This document shows positions 27,525 through 39,860 of a stretch of DNA of 64,000 nucleotides, one piece after another. The stretch's first letter is position 1. Every line of letters starts with the position of its first letter. Below the pieces are notes generated by a model. That model saw only the letters and a list, made by a program, of their open reading frames with translations, was not told where the DNA came from and did no database searches. A program made the position numbers and the translations under genes. The DNA is from Methylorubrum aminovorans (GTDB lineage Bacteria > Pseudomonadota > Alphaproteobacteria > Rhizobiales > Beijerinckiaceae), in assembly GCF_022179725.1 (NCBI RefSeq), contig NZ_BPRC01000017.1:40196-104195 (forward strand). The letters run 5' to 3'.

Positions 27525-27650
27525 TGTCTGTTTCCTCATAATAATTCTTACTATCATCGACAAATTCGCCGATATACACGAAATATAGAATCCATATTGA
27601 TCCATCAAATCGATATTTTATTGCGAAATTGAATAATTATACTTCGATAT
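27525..27650 (-). promoter_or_regulatory. AT-rich promoter region of the pseudoazurin gene
   Basis: About 110 bases directly upstream of the pseudoazurin start are much richer in A and T than the rest of the window. They include a perfect short palindrome, TTGATCCATCAA, at 27597-27608. Its half-sites match FNR/DNR-type boxes (TTGAT/ATCAA), but the spacer is two bases instead of four. I see this as the control region; the regulator is uncertain. Confidence 0.45.
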
Positions 27651-27822
27651 ACGCCGCTGCGGCGGCCCTGCGCGGCATAGGCCGGGCGGCCCTTTCAAAC
27701 CCGCGCGGCTGCGTGTAAACGCGGGGCTTGACGATCATCCCAGCGCCTGCGCCCCCTTGGCGCCGCCTTCGAAACGGCGGTGCGCGAGGGCGAGCGCGCG
27801 CGAACTCGATTCAAGGCGCTCA

Positions 27823-31296
<3,474 letters not shown>

Positions 31297-31311
31297 ATAG
31301 ACGTTCGTGTG

Positions 31312-31405
31312 CCGGGTGGCCCGCCGCGCGGAGGCGGGCGACCCGGGACCATACATCGAGAGCCGTTATCCCGGCCCGGAAGGAGTGTCACACTCCGGCC
31401 GGGCC
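31312..31405 (+). terminator. Two consecutive hairpins between carB and greA
   Basis: Hairpin 1 (31312-31346): CCGGGT and GCCCGCC pair with GGCGGGC and ACCCGG around a seven-base loop. Hairpin 2 (about 31370-31405): CCCGGCC and GGAGTG pair with CACTCC and GGCCGGG, loop TCA, followed by CCTCTTCATT. Neither has a long T-run. Hairpin 2 ends about 25 bases before the greA start. They may end carB transcripts or act as a greA leader structure. Confidence 0.55.
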
Positions 31406-31426
31406 TCTTCATTGTGGCGCGAGACC

Positions 31427-31909
31427 ATGAGCATCGACAAGCTTCCCATCACGGCACGCGGCTACGCAGCCCTCGAGGAAGAGCTGAAGCAGCGCCAGCA
31501 GGTGGAACGTCCCCGGATCATCCAGGCGATCTCCGAGGCCCGCGCGCTCGGCGACCTTTCCGAGAACGCCGAGTACCACGCCGCCAAGGAGGCCCAGTCG
31601 CACAACGAGGGCCGGGTGCTCGAACTTGAGAGCATGATCGCGCGTGCCGAGATCATCGACACGTCGAAGCTCTCGGGTTCGAAGATCAAGTTCGGCGCCC
31701 GCGTGAAGCTCGTGGACGAGGACACCGAGGAGGAGAAGACCTACCAGCTCGTCGGCGAGCCGGAGGCGGATGTACGCGAGGGTCGCGTCTCGATCTCCTC
31801 GCCCATCGCCCGCGCCCTGATCGGCAAGACGGTCGGCGACACGGTGGAGGTCACGACGCCGGGCGGGGGCAAGTCCTACGAGGTCGTCGCCGTCGAGTGG
31901 GGAGCCTGA
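31427..31909 (+). CDS. greA: Transcription elongation factor GreA
   Basis: Stimulates transcript cleavage in backtracked RNA polymerase. The start at 31427 (MSIDKLPITARGYAALEEEL) gives 160 residues. The coiled-coil domain contains the tip ALGDLSENAEYHAAKE with the acidic residues that enter the polymerase channel. The FKBP-like C-terminal domain begins near residue 85 and holds ISSPIARALIGKTVGDTVEV. The gene lies downstream of carB, a usual alphaproteobacterial neighbour. Confidence 0.96.
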   Translation: MSIDKLPITARGYAALEEELKQRQQVERPRIIQAISEARALGDLSENAEYHAAKEAQSHNEGRVLELESMIARAEIIDTSKLSGSKIKFGARVKLVDEDTEEEKTYQLVGEPEADVREGRVSISSPIARALIGKTVGDTVEVTTPGGGKSYEVVAVEWGA

Positions 31910-31914
31910 GCCCC

Positions 31915-32418
31915 GTGCGCGTCCCCGGTCTCGCGGCCGCGTTCGGCCTTTTGGCCGGGGCCGTGCTTACCGTACCGGCCGCGGCGCAGAATTTCGGCCG
32001 CATCGGCGGCGTCGCCGTCGATGCGCGGCCGTTGCAGGCCTATGCCAGGGGTCCGCAGACCGAAGCGCTGCGGGCGGACCTGACGGAGGCCCTGCGGCGC
32101 AGCTTCAGTGACCGCATCGTGCGCGGCGGCCCGACACTGGTGGTGCGCGTGAGCGGCCTCTCGCTCACTCCCTATGCCGGCGGAGAAGGCTTCGGTCGCG
32201 GCGGCAGCCTCGGCGGCGGCGGCGCGACCGACTACCTCGACGGCGAGGCTCTGTTGGTCGGGCGCGGGGGCGAGATCCTCGCGCGCCACCCGCAGCTCTC
32301 GGCTCTGCCCGCGAGTTCCGGCGGCGCTTGGTATGATCCGGCCTCCGAACGGCGGCGGGTCGCAGCGCTCGCCGAGCACTACGCGCAATGGCTGCGGCGG
32401 AGACTCCCGGCGCAGTAG
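31915..32418 (+). CDS. Exported protein of unknown function
   Basis: I start at a GTG at 31915, five bases after the greA stop, which gives a clean signal peptide (MRVPGLAAAFGLLAGAVLTV, cleavage near AAA-QNF). A start further upstream within greA is open but less likely. The mature protein of about 145 residues has a predicted mixed fold with RPLQAYARGPQTEALRADL, a glycine-rich loop (GRGGSLGGGGATDYLDG) and a C-terminal helix ending HYAQWLRRRLPAQ. No family recognised. It may share a transcript with greA. Confidence 0.65.
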   Translation: MRVPGLAAAFGLLAGAVLTVPAAAQNFGRIGGVAVDARPLQAYARGPQTEALRADLTEALRRSFSDRIVRGGPTLVVRVSGLSLTPYAGGEGFGRGGSLGGGGATDYLDGEALLVGRGGEILARHPQLSALPASSGGAWYDPASERRRVAALAEHYAQWLRRRLPAQ

Positions 32419-32451
32419 GCTGGGTTTTGTGGGACCAGGGGTTTGCGTCGC

Positions 32452-33525
32452 GTGAACGAACAAGGGCCGGCAAAGGCCGACGGCAACGGACCGCCGGAAC
32501 TCGCGCGGGCCCGCACCTGGATTCTCACCGACGGTAAGGCCGGCGACGAGAACCAGTGCCTCGGCATCGCCGAGGCGCTCGGCCTCACTTACGAGACGCG
32601 GCGGATTCCGGACGGACGCCCCCTGACCTGGATGGCCCCCTGGGGGCCGATCGATCCGCGGGACGCGCCGGGTCGGGCCGGGGGCCTGCTGCAAGGCCCG
32701 CTTCCCGACGTGCTGATCGCCTCGGGGCGGCGCGCCGTGCCCTATCTGCGCGCCCTGCGCCGGGCCTCCGGCGGCAAGACCTTCACGGCCTTCCTCAAGG
32801 ATCCGCGCACCGGCCATGATACGGCGGACTTCATCTGGGTTCCCGACTACGACGACCTGCGCGGGCCCAACGTCTTCACCACGCTCACCGCGCCGCACCC
32901 CGTCTCCCGCGCCCGGCTCGACGCCGCCCGCACGACGCCCGACCCGCGGCTCGCGCGCCTGCCTTGGCCGCGGATCGCCGTGCTGATCGGCGGCGACAGC
33001 CGGCACCTGCGCTACCGCAAGGCCGACATGCAGCGGCTCGTGCGCGATCTCACAAAGCTCGCCGAGGGCGGCTGCTCGCTGATGCTGACGGTCTCGCGGC
33101 GCACGCCGCCGGAGTTGCGCACCGCGCTCGAAAACCTGGTGAGGGACAAGGGCGGCTTTTTCTGGGACGGCAGCGGCGAGAACCCTTACGTCGGCATGCT
33201 GGCGATCGCCGACCACATCGTCGTCACCTCCGATTCCGCCAACATGGTCGGCGAGGCCGCGAGCACCGGCGTGCCGCTCCTGCTGTTCGACCTGCCGCGC
33301 ACCTATATCCGGCACAGGCGGATGTTCGCGGGCCTTGCCATGGCCGGCGCGCTGAAACCCTTCATCGGCCGCCTGGAGGCCCTGCGCTACGCCCCGATCG
33401 ACGCGACGCCGGAGATCGCCGCGGCCCTGGCCGCGGCGTATGGGCAGCATCGGCGGCGCTTCGCGCCGGAGCGACCGGGGGACGATCGTACCCCACTCGC
33501 TTCGTCTGCGCGCGGATCGCTCTGA
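32452..33525 (+). CDS. ELM1/GtrOC1-like family protein (mitochondrial fission ELM1 family)
   Basis: Related to the plant fission factor ELM1 family (DUF1022), whose bacterial members look like GT-B glycosyltransferases. Motifs are ILTDGKAGDENQCLGIAEAL near the start, LIASGRRAVPYLRALRR, IGGDSRHLRY and the C-terminal TSDSANMVGEAASTGVPLLL. I prefer the GTG at 32452 because AGGGG lies about ten bases upstream; a TTG at 32443 is also in frame. The bacterial function is not established; a sugar-transfer role is only inferred from fold. It lies downstream of the exported unknown and before trxB. Confidence 0.85.
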   Translation: MNEQGPAKADGNGPPELARARTWILTDGKAGDENQCLGIAEALGLTYETRRIPDGRPLTWMAPWGPIDPRDAPGRAGGLLQGPLPDVLIASGRRAVPYLRALRRASGGKTFTAFLKDPRTGHDTADFIWVPDYDDLRGPNVFTTLTAPHPVSRARLDAARTTPDPRLARLPWPRIAVLIGGDSRHLRYRKADMQRLVRDLTKLAEGGCSLMLTVSRRTPPELRTALENLVRDKGGFFWDGSGENPYVGMLAIADHIVVTSDSANMVGEAASTGVPLLLFDLPRTYIRHRRMFAGLAMAGALKPFIGRLEALRYAPIDATPEIAAALAAAYGQHRRRFAPERPGDDRTPLASSARGSL

Positions 33526-33682
33526 GGTCGTGGCCGGACAAGACGGGACGTTTCCACGCGTCCCGATCTTCGGAAGGAAATGTTTGCGCGTGCCGTGCAG
33601 GATCGGGCGGGACGCAACACAGGACGAGTGGACGGCCGGCCTTTCAGAAGACCGTGCCCGCCCCTGACAGGAGACGGCACAG

Positions 33683-34657
33683 ATGGCGCACACCCATGCG
33701 AGGCTCGTGATCATCGGCTCGGGGCCGGCCGGTTACACCGCCGCGATCTACGCCGCCCGCGCCATGGTCGAGCCCCTGCTGATCTCGGGTTTCCAGCCCG
33801 GCGGGCAGTTGATGATCACCACCGATGTGGAGAACTATCCGGGCTTCGCCGAGGCGATCCAGGGCCCCTGGCTGATGGAGCAGATGCGCCTCCAGGCCGA
33901 GCATGTCGGCACCAAGATCGTCTCGGAATACATCACGAGCGTCGATCTCAACGTCCGCCCGTTCCGGCTTGAGGCTGATTCCGGCGAGACCTACACCTGC
34001 GACGCGCTGATCATCGCCACCGGCGCCCAGGCGAAGTGGCTCGGCCTCCCCTCGGAGGCGAAGTTCCAGGGCTTCGGCGTCTCGGCCTGCGCCACCTGCG
34101 ACGGCTTCTTCTTCCGCGGCAAGGACGTCACCGTGGTCGGCGGCGGCAACACCGCGGTCGAGGAAGCGCTCTATCTGGCCAACCTTGCCAAGTCGGTCAC
34201 CGTGATCCACCGCCGCGGCGAGTTCCGGGCCGAGCGCATCCTGCAGGAGCGCCTGTTCAAGCACGCCAACGTCACGGTGAAATGGCACCACGCGGTGGAG
34301 GAGATCTGCGGCTCCGACGCGCCGCCCTCCGTCACGCATCTGCGCCTCAAGGACCTGCGGTCCGGAGAGATCGTCGAGCAGCCCACCGACGGCCTGTTCG
34401 TCGCCATCGGCCACCAGCCGGCCACCGCGATCTTCGAGGGCCAGTTGCCGATGCGGCACGGCGGCTACATCAACGTGACGCCGGGCACCACCGAGACGGA
34501 GATTCCGGGCGTGTTCGCCGCGGGCGACGTGACCGACGACGTCTACCGCCAGGCGATCACCGCGGCCGGCATGGGCTGCATGGCGGCACTGGAGGCGGAG
34601 AAGTTTCTCGCCAATCTCGAGGTCGGGGAGAGTCCGGCTAAGGCCGCGGCCGAGTAA
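33683..34657 (+). CDS. trxB: Thioredoxin-disulfide reductase
   Basis: NADPH-dependent flavoprotein that reduces thioredoxin in the cytoplasm; 324 residues. The FAD motif is IIGSGPAGYTAAIYAARA, the redox-active disulfide is CATC in SACATCDGFFFRG, the NADPH motif is VVGGGNTAVEEALYLA, and the C-terminal FAD motif is GVFAAGDVTDDVYRQAITAA. AGGAG lies 10-14 bases before the start. A hairpin terminator follows at 34684. Confidence 0.97.
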   Translation: MAHTHARLVIIGSGPAGYTAAIYAARAMVEPLLISGFQPGGQLMITTDVENYPGFAEAIQGPWLMEQMRLQAEHVGTKIVSEYITSVDLNVRPFRLEADSGETYTCDALIIATGAQAKWLGLPSEAKFQGFGVSACATCDGFFFRGKDVTVVGGGNTAVEEALYLANLAKSVTVIHRRGEFRAERILQERLFKHANVTVKWHHAVEEICGSDAPPSVTHLRLKDLRSGEIVEQPTDGLFVAIGHQPATAIFEGQLPMRHGGYINVTPGTTETEIPGVFAAGDVTDDVYRQAITAAGMGCMAALEAEKFLANLEVGESPAKAAAE

Positions 34658-34683
34658 GGAGGCCTCACGAGACGCCCGATCAC

Positions 34684-34713
34684 CGGCCGTCGTCGCTCCG
34701 GCGGCGACGGCCG
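34684..34713 (+). terminator. Hairpin terminator after trxB
   Basis: CGGCCGTCGTCGC (34684-34696) pairs with GCGGCGACGGCCG (34701-34713) with one wobble pair and a four-base loop TCCG. A short TTTT follows at 34722. The stem is very stable and lies 27 bases after the trxB stop. Confidence 0.65.
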
Positions 34714-35084
34714 GGCGGGCGTTTTGCGAGGACACTGAACCGCCGGGCCGGCGGCCCGCGCGCGTCGGGTCTTTTGTGGGCGTTTCAAGTACTGCTCAAA
34801 AGACTGCCCGCCTCACCGTCGTGTCGGACGCGCAGACCGAGCGGGAAGCGAGGCTGTCGAAGCATTCAAGACGTTGTTCGATCCGCATTTCCCTGTTGAT
34901 GGCGAAAAAGACGCAACGAAATCGCAAGCTTGCCGCCCTAACCTGAAGGCTGCGGGAGCCGGCAGGTTTCGCAAAGGAGCCTTCCGCCGGGCACGGCGGG
35001 GTAGCAGACTGGCGTCGTGCAACGCCCGAAGGTCGTGGTCCCCGTGACGGGCTGACCGCGACGGGCCGACCTCGACGGGCGGGA
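34714..35084. other. Intergenic stretch before the LysR gene
   Basis: About 370 bases between the trxB terminator and the LysR-type gene. No coding frame has family resemblance. It probably carries the promoter of the regulator. The open frames on the minus strand are short and run into the regulator gene in the wrong frame. Confidence 0.4.
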
Positions 35085-35984
35085 GTGACGGCCTTGGATT
35101 GGGACAAGATCCGGATTTTCCTCAACGTCGCGGAGGCCGGGAGCTTCACGCGCGCGGGCGACGACATCGGCCTGAGCCAGTCGGCGGTGAGCCGGCAGAT
35201 CAGCGCGCTCGAGCGCGAGTTGAAGGCCCCCCTGTTCCACCGGCACGCCCGCGGCCTGATCCTGACCGAGCAGGGCGACCTGCTGTTCCGTGCCGCCCGC
35301 GACATGAAGCTCCGGCTGGAGAACACCCGCGCCCGCCTCGTCGAGACCAGTGAGCGCCCCTCCGGCGACTTGCGGGTGACGACGACGGTGGGCTTAGGCA
35401 CCTCCTGGCTGTCGCAGCGCGTCTCCGAATTCCTCGATCTCTATCCGGACGTGCGGATCGAGTTGGTGCTCACCAACGAGGAACTCGACCTCGCCATGCG
35501 CGAGGCCGACATCGCCATCCGCATGCGACGTCCGGCCCAGCCCGACCTGATCCAGAGGCGGCTGTTCACGGTGCACTACCACGCCTTCGCGAGCCCCGAT
35601 TACGTCAAGCGCTTCGGCGAACCCAAAACCATCGCCGATCTCGACGAGCACCGCCTCGTCTCCTTCGGCGGCAACGAGCCGTCCTACCTGCTCGCGACCC
35701 ACTACCTCGCCAGCATCGGCCGCGAGGGGGACGAGCGCCGTCCGGTCCATTTCACGGTCAACAACATCACCGCCCTCCACAAGGCGATGGAGGCCGGCGT
35801 CGGTGTCGGCATCCTGCCGGACTACGCCGTCGACGGGAACGAGAGCCTCGTCCAGGTGCTGCGCGAGAGCGAGATGCCGACGATGGAGAGCTACCTCGTC
35901 TACGCCGAGGAGATGCGCTCGGTGGCCCGCGTCCAGGCTTTTCGCGATTTCCTCGTCAACAAGGCGCAGCGCTGGACCTACTGA
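35085..35984 (+). CDS. LysR-family transcriptional regulator
   Basis: A 299-residue LTTR. The N-terminal winged helix-turn-helix is clear (FLNVAEAGSFTRAGDDIGLS then QSAVSRQISALERELKAPLF). The periplasmic-binding-like effector domain starts near residue 92. The gene starts with GTG at 35085, with GGCGGG a few bases upstream as a weak ribosome site. Target and ligand are unknown. It follows trxB on the same strand, which might suggest redox control, but a terminator lies between them. It converges with the next minus-strand gene. Confidence 0.92.
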   Translation: MTALDWDKIRIFLNVAEAGSFTRAGDDIGLSQSAVSRQISALERELKAPLFHRHARGLILTEQGDLLFRAARDMKLRLENTRARLVETSERPSGDLRVTTTVGLGTSWLSQRVSEFLDLYPDVRIELVLTNEELDLAMREADIAIRMRRPAQPDLIQRRLFTVHYHAFASPDYVKRFGEPKTIADLDEHRLVSFGGNEPSYLLATHYLASIGREGDERRPVHFTVNNITALHKAMEAGVGVGILPDYAVDGNESLVQVLRESEMPTMESYLVYAEEMRSVARVQAFRDFLVNKAQRWTY

Positions 35985-36002
35985 CCCCTCCCTCGGACGG
36001 TC

Positions 36003-36485
36003 TCAGGTTCCGCCCAGCACTTGAACGAACCGCCCGTCCGCCGTCTCGATCGCGGGGGCAAAATCCGGCTCCTGAAGCGACCCGAAGATGAGCAGGACCG
36101 CGATGCGGCCGTCCCGGTAGTAGTCTTCATTCGACAGCTCGACCTGTTCGGGCTCGAGAGTATCCCAGATCCGTTCCAGATCGGCACCGAGACCGCCCGG
36201 CACGAGACCGGATTCGCGGTGGACCTCGATCATCGGTGCGCTCGCCTCGCGCCGGATCCGGGCGCTGTCCGAAGCCAGCCGCGCCATGGCCGCGACCTGC
36301 TTTTCCGACGGGCCGTCCGGGCCGGCGCGGACGATGAGCTGGAACGGCGTCTCGAAACCGTCCAGGCGGACATGCCCCTCCCAGTAGCGGCTGACATAAG
36401 TGATCCTGCCCAGGAGCGGATGCTCCAGACTCGGCTTCCGGTCTCCGATCATCCCAAGGCCCCTCGTCCGCAGCGCGTCTCCCAT
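36003..36485 (-). CDS. Hypothetical protein, resembles DUF6985-type proteins
   Basis: A soluble 160-residue protein. The pattern HPLLGRITYVSRYWEGHVRL, a QVAAMARL helix and a final strand FVQVLGG resemble small proteins of the DUF6985 group, some of which look like immunity proteins. I make this assignment from memory of the pattern only. A shorter start at the internal MIGDRKPSLEHPLLGRI is also possible. No operon partner is seen: it converges with the LysR gene and is divergent from aroQ. Confidence 0.6.
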   Translation of the reverse strand: MGDALRTRGLGMIGDRKPSLEHPLLGRITYVSRYWEGHVRLDGFETPFQLIVRAGPDGPSEKQVAAMARLASDSARIRREASAPMIEVHRESGLVPGGLGADLERIWDTLEPEQVELSNEDYYRDGRIAVLLIFGSLQEPDFAPAIETADGRFVQVLGGT

Positions 36486-36638
36486 GCCCCCGTCCGCCCG
36501 CGCGGAGCCCTGGGAGCCTTAAGGAAAGGGCAACCTAATCATGCCCGCGCACCCTTGTCGCGCACCGACGCACTCGTCTAAGACCGCCCTTCCTGCCGGG
36601 CGGTTCGCGAAGCCGCCGGCCGACGCTAGCCGGACGGC

Positions 36639-37094
36639 ATGATCGCGATTCACTGCCTCAACGGGCCGAACCTCAACCTGCTGGGCCAGCGCGAGCCGGG
36701 CATCTACGGCGGCGCCACGCTTGCCGATATCGAGCGGAGCCTGCGGGATCACGCGGTTCGCCTCGATATCGCCCTGACCTTCCGTCAGACGAATCACGAG
36801 GGCGAACTCGTGACGTTCGTGCAGGAGGCCGGCGCCGCCGGGGCCGGCGTTCTCATCAACGCCGCCGCCTACACGCACACATCGATCGCCCTGCGCGACG
36901 CGATCAAGGGCGCGGGAGTGACGGCGGTGGAGGTCCACCTCTCGAACGTCCATGCCCGCGAGGAATTCCGGCACGTGTCGCGGATCGCCCCGGTCTGTGC
37001 CGGCGTGATTTCGGGCTTCGGTCCCCACAGTTACGTTGTCGGGCTCGATGCCCTCGCCCATCTCCTGCGCGGACAGCTCCTGTCCGCCTCCTGA
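36639..37094 (+). CDS. aroQ: 3-dehydroquinate dehydratase, type II
   Basis: Third step of the shikimate pathway. The 151-residue enzyme starts CLNGPNLNLLGQREPGIYG, with the catalytic tyrosine in YGG, and has the arginine and histidine of the lid and active site in FRQTNHEGELV, then INAAAYTHTSIALRDA and VEVHLSNVHAREEFRH. The type II fold and length are typical. It is the first gene of aroQ-accB-accC, 16 bases before accB. Confidence 0.96.
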   Translation: MIAIHCLNGPNLNLLGQREPGIYGGATLADIERSLRDHAVRLDIALTFRQTNHEGELVTFVQEAGAAGAGVLINAAAYTHTSIALRDAIKGAGVTAVEVHLSNVHAREEFRHVSRIAPVCAGVISGFGPHSYVVGLDALAHLLRGQLLSAS

Positions 37095-37110
37095 CGTGAA
37101 CCAAGAGCCG

Positions 37111-37584
37111 ATGGCCAAGAACGAACCCTTCGATCCCGAACTGGTGCGCGAGCTCGCCCGGATGGTCGCCGAGACCGACCTGAGCGAGATCGAGGTCGAG
37201 AAGGGTGACTTGCGCATCCGCGTCGCCCGCAAGATCGAGGCGGTCTCGGTTCAGGTCGCGCCCCCCGCCCCGGCCCTGGTCGCGGCGGCCCCGGCTGCGG
37301 CGCCTCCCGCCGCCCTGGCGCCAGCGCCCGCCAAATCTGGCGCGGGTCATCCCGGCGCCGTGCCCTCGCCGATGGTCGGCACCGCCTATCTGCGCCCCTC
37401 GCCGGACGCCAAGCCGTTCATCGAGATCGGCACGAAGGTCCAGGCCGGCGACAAGCTCCTGCTGGTCGAGGCGATGAAGACCTTCAACGAAATCGTCGCG
37501 CCCCGCGCCGGTACGGTGACCGCGATCTTCGTCGAGGACGGGATGCCGGTCGAGTACGGCGAAGCCCTCCTCGTTCTCGAGTAG
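37111..37584 (+). CDS. accB: Acetyl-CoA carboxylase biotin carboxyl carrier protein
   Basis: Carries biotin between the carboxylase AccC and the transferase AccAD in fatty-acid synthesis. The start at 37111 (MAKNEPFDPELVRELARMV) gives 157 residues; a GTG five codons upstream is an alternative. An Ala/Pro-rich linker lies at residues 50-85. The biotinyl domain contains the modified lysine in LLVEAMKTFNEI. BirA at 9354-10247 is the expected modifying enzyme. Confidence 0.97.
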   Translation: MAKNEPFDPELVRELARMVAETDLSEIEVEKGDLRIRVARKIEAVSVQVAPPAPALVAAAPAAAPPAALAPAPAKSGAGHPGAVPSPMVGTAYLRPSPDAKPFIEIGTKVQAGDKLLLVEAMKTFNEIVAPRAGTVTAIFVEDGMPVEYGEALLVLE

Positions 37585-37594
37585 CCTCCCCGCG

Positions 37595-38962
37595 ATGTTC
37601 GATAAGATCCTGATCGCCAACCGCGGCGAGATCGCGCTCCGCATCCTGCGGGCGGCGAAGGAGCTCGGTATCGCCACCGTGGCGGTCCACTCGACGGCGG
37701 ATGCCGACGCCATGCATGTGCGGCTGGCCGACGAGAGCGTCTGCATCGGCCCGCCCGCCGCCCGCGACAGCTACCTCAACATCCCCTCGATCATCGCCGC
37801 CTGCGAGATCACCGGGGCGGATGCCGTGCATCCCGGCTATGGCTTCCTCTCGGAGAACGCCAGGTTCGCCGAGGTTCTGGCCCACCACAATATCGGTTTC
37901 ATCGGCCCCAAGGCCGAGCATATCCGGGTGATGGGCGACAAAATCGAGGCCAAGCGCACCGCCAAGCGCCTCGGCATCCCCTGCGTGCCGGGTTCCGAGG
38001 GCGGCGTCACCGACCCGGACGAGGCCAAGCGGGTCGCCGCCGAGATTGGCTATCCCGTGCTGGTCAAGGCGGCCTCCGGCGGCGGCGGACGTGGCATGAA
38101 GGTCGCCCGCTCCGAGGGCGAGTTGGAGCAGGCTCTCGACATGGCCCGCACCGAGGCCAAGGCCGCCTTCGGCGATGACGCGGTCTACCTCGAAAAGTAC
38201 CTGACCAAGCCGCGCCACATCGAAGTGCAGATCCTCGGCGACGGGCGCGGCGGGGCCGTGCATCTGGCCGAGCGCGATTGCTCGCTCCAGCGCCGCCACC
38301 AGAAGGTCTGGGAGGAAGGCGGCTCGCCGGCCCTCAATGCCGAGATGCGCGCCGAGATCGGCGGCATCTGCGCCAACGCCATGCGCGAGCTCGGCTATAT
38401 CGGTGCCGGCACCATCGAGTTCCTCTACGAGGACGGGCGGTTCTACTTCATCGAGATGAACACCCGGATTCAGGTGGAGCACCCCGTCACGGAGATGATC
38501 ACCGGGATCGACCTCGTGAACGAGCAGATCCGGGTCGCGGCCGGCGGCGGCCTGTCGGTGGCCCAGGAAGACATCAAGGTCGAGGGCCACGCCATCGAGT
38601 GCCGAATCAACGCCGAGCATCCGGCGACCTTCCGCCCCTCGCCGGGGCTGATCACCTACTTCCACCCGCCGGGCGGCCTCGGCGTAAGGGTCGATTCGGC
38701 CGCCTTCCAGGGCTACCGCATCCCACCGCACTACGACTCGCTGATCGGCAAGCTGATCGTTCACGGGCGCACCCGCAACGAGTGCCTGATGCGTCTGCGC
38801 CGGGCGCTGGACGAGTTCGTGGTCGACGGCATCGATACAACGCTGCCCCTGTTCCGGACGCTGGTGCGCAACGCCGACGTCCAGAACGGCCAGTACGACA
38901 TCCACTGGCTCGAGAGCTTCCTCGCCCGCGAGGCCGCCGCCGGCGTCGAGCTGCGACGCTAG
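37595..38962 (+). CDS. accC: Acetyl-CoA carboxylase biotin carboxylase subunit
   Basis: ATP-dependent carboxylation of biotin on AccB. The 455-residue ATP-grasp enzyme begins MFDKILIANRGEIALRILRA. It contains VHPGYGFLSENARFAEV, the glycine-rich loop KAASGGGGRGMKVA, RDCSLQRRHQKV and FIEMNTRIQVEHPVTEM with catalytic residues. It follows accB by ten bases, so they share a transcript. Confidence 0.97.
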   Translation: MFDKILIANRGEIALRILRAAKELGIATVAVHSTADADAMHVRLADESVCIGPPAARDSYLNIPSIIAACEITGADAVHPGYGFLSENARFAEVLAHHNIGFIGPKAEHIRVMGDKIEAKRTAKRLGIPCVPGSEGGVTDPDEAKRVAAEIGYPVLVKAASGGGGRGMKVARSEGELEQALDMARTEAKAAFGDDAVYLEKYLTKPRHIEVQILGDGRGGAVHLAERDCSLQRRHQKVWEEGGSPALNAEMRAEIGGICANAMRELGYIGAGTIEFLYEDGRFYFIEMNTRIQVEHPVTEMITGIDLVNEQIRVAAGGGLSVAQEDIKVEGHAIECRINAEHPATFRPSPGLITYFHPPGGLGVRVDSAAFQGYRIPPHYDSLIGKLIVHGRTRNECLMRLRRALDEFVVDGIDTTLPLFRTLVRNADVQNGQYDIHWLESFLAREAAAGVELRR

Positions 38963-38963
38963 G

Positions 38964-39060
38964 GCATCGTCCCGAAAGGTGGCCGCCGGCTTTCGGGAAA
39001 GGACGATGCGGAAACAAGAGGATCGAGCATCGTCCTGGATCCGAGATCCAGGACGATGCT
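38964..39060 (+). repeat. Two-hairpin dispersed repeat, copy B (after accC)
   Basis: The core 38964-39020 runs GCATCGTCCCGAAAGG, CCGGCTTTCGG, GGACGATGC and GGAAACAAGAG. It matches copy A at 16532-16477 in order and in most bases. A perfect palindrome with 16-base arms, AGCATCGTCCTGGATC and its complement, lies at 39026-39060 with a CGA loop. The element starts one base after the accC stop and may act as its terminator. Confidence 0.85.
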
Positions 39061-39162
39061 CTAAGCGGGCAGGGCTTCGCGCCCTGTCACCTTCGCTTCC
39101 TCGTCACGCCTGCGCCCCCGTGCCGGCTGGCGCTCGGGCCGGGAGCGCGCGACAACGCTCCG

Positions 39163-39837
39163 ATGCACGACAGGCATCCCGTGGACATCACGCCTGACAT
39201 CCTGCTCAAGGCCTATGCCGCCGGGATCTTCCCGATGGCCGAGGATGCCGACGATCCGACGATCTACTGGGTCGAGCCCCGGGCCCGCGGCGTGCTGCCC
39301 CTCGACCGCTTCCACGTGCCGAAGCGGCTCGCTCGCACCGTGCGGTCCGACCTGTTCGAGGTCGTCAGCGACCGGGACTTCGACGCGGTGATCGATGGCT
39401 GCGCCGCCCCGCGGCGGGACACGGCCCGGACCTGGATCAACGCCCGCATCCGCGATCTCTACGGTGCCCTGTTCGATCTCGGCCATTGCCACACGATCGA
39501 GGTCTACCACGAGGGGCGCCTTGCAGGCGGCCTCTACGGCGTCTCGCTCGGCGCCGCCTTCTTCGGCGAGAGCATGTTCCACGAGGTGCGCGACGCTTCG
39601 AAGGTCGCCTTGGTCCACCTCGTCGCCCGGCTACGGGCGGGCGGCTACCGGCTCGCCGATACGCAGTTCCTCACCGAGCACCTGAGCCAGTTCGGCGTCG
39701 AGGAGGTGCCGCGCCACATCTACAAGCGCCAACTCGCCGCCGCGATCACCGAGCGCGCCGAGTGGGGACCGCCCGACCGGAATTTCTGCGGAAGCGAGGC
39801 CCTGGCCGCCCTCGGAATCGGCAGCGCCCCCGCATAG
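39163..39837 (+). CDS. aat: Leucyl/phenylalanyl-tRNA-protein transferase
   Basis: Transfers Leu or Phe from tRNA to proteins with N-terminal Arg or Lys, marking them for ClpAP (N-end rule). The start at 39163 (MHDRHPVDITPDILLKAYA) gives 224 residues; an open frame continues upstream but lacks family sequence. Signature parts are YAAGIFPMAEDADD, YWVEPRARGVLPLDRFHVPK, AGGLYGVSLGAAFFGESMF and FLTEHLSQFGVEEVPR. The order accC-aat-DUF2155 is usual in alphaproteobacteria, though here a TetR/DUF4188 pair is inserted. Confidence 0.96.
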   Translation: MHDRHPVDITPDILLKAYAAGIFPMAEDADDPTIYWVEPRARGVLPLDRFHVPKRLARTVRSDLFEVVSDRDFDAVIDGCAAPRRDTARTWINARIRDLYGALFDLGHCHTIEVYHEGRLAGGLYGVSLGAAFFGESMFHEVRDASKVALVHLVARLRAGGYRLADTQFLTEHLSQFGVEEVPRHIYKRQLAAAITERAEWGPPDRNFCGSEALAALGIGSAPA

Positions 39838-39860
39838 TCGGGGTTTCGAAAGGACGAGTC

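Noticed and set aside
27597..27608. TTGATCCATCAA as a normal FNR box
   Set aside because: FNR boxes have four bases between the half-sites; here there are two. I keep it only as an uncertain palindrome.
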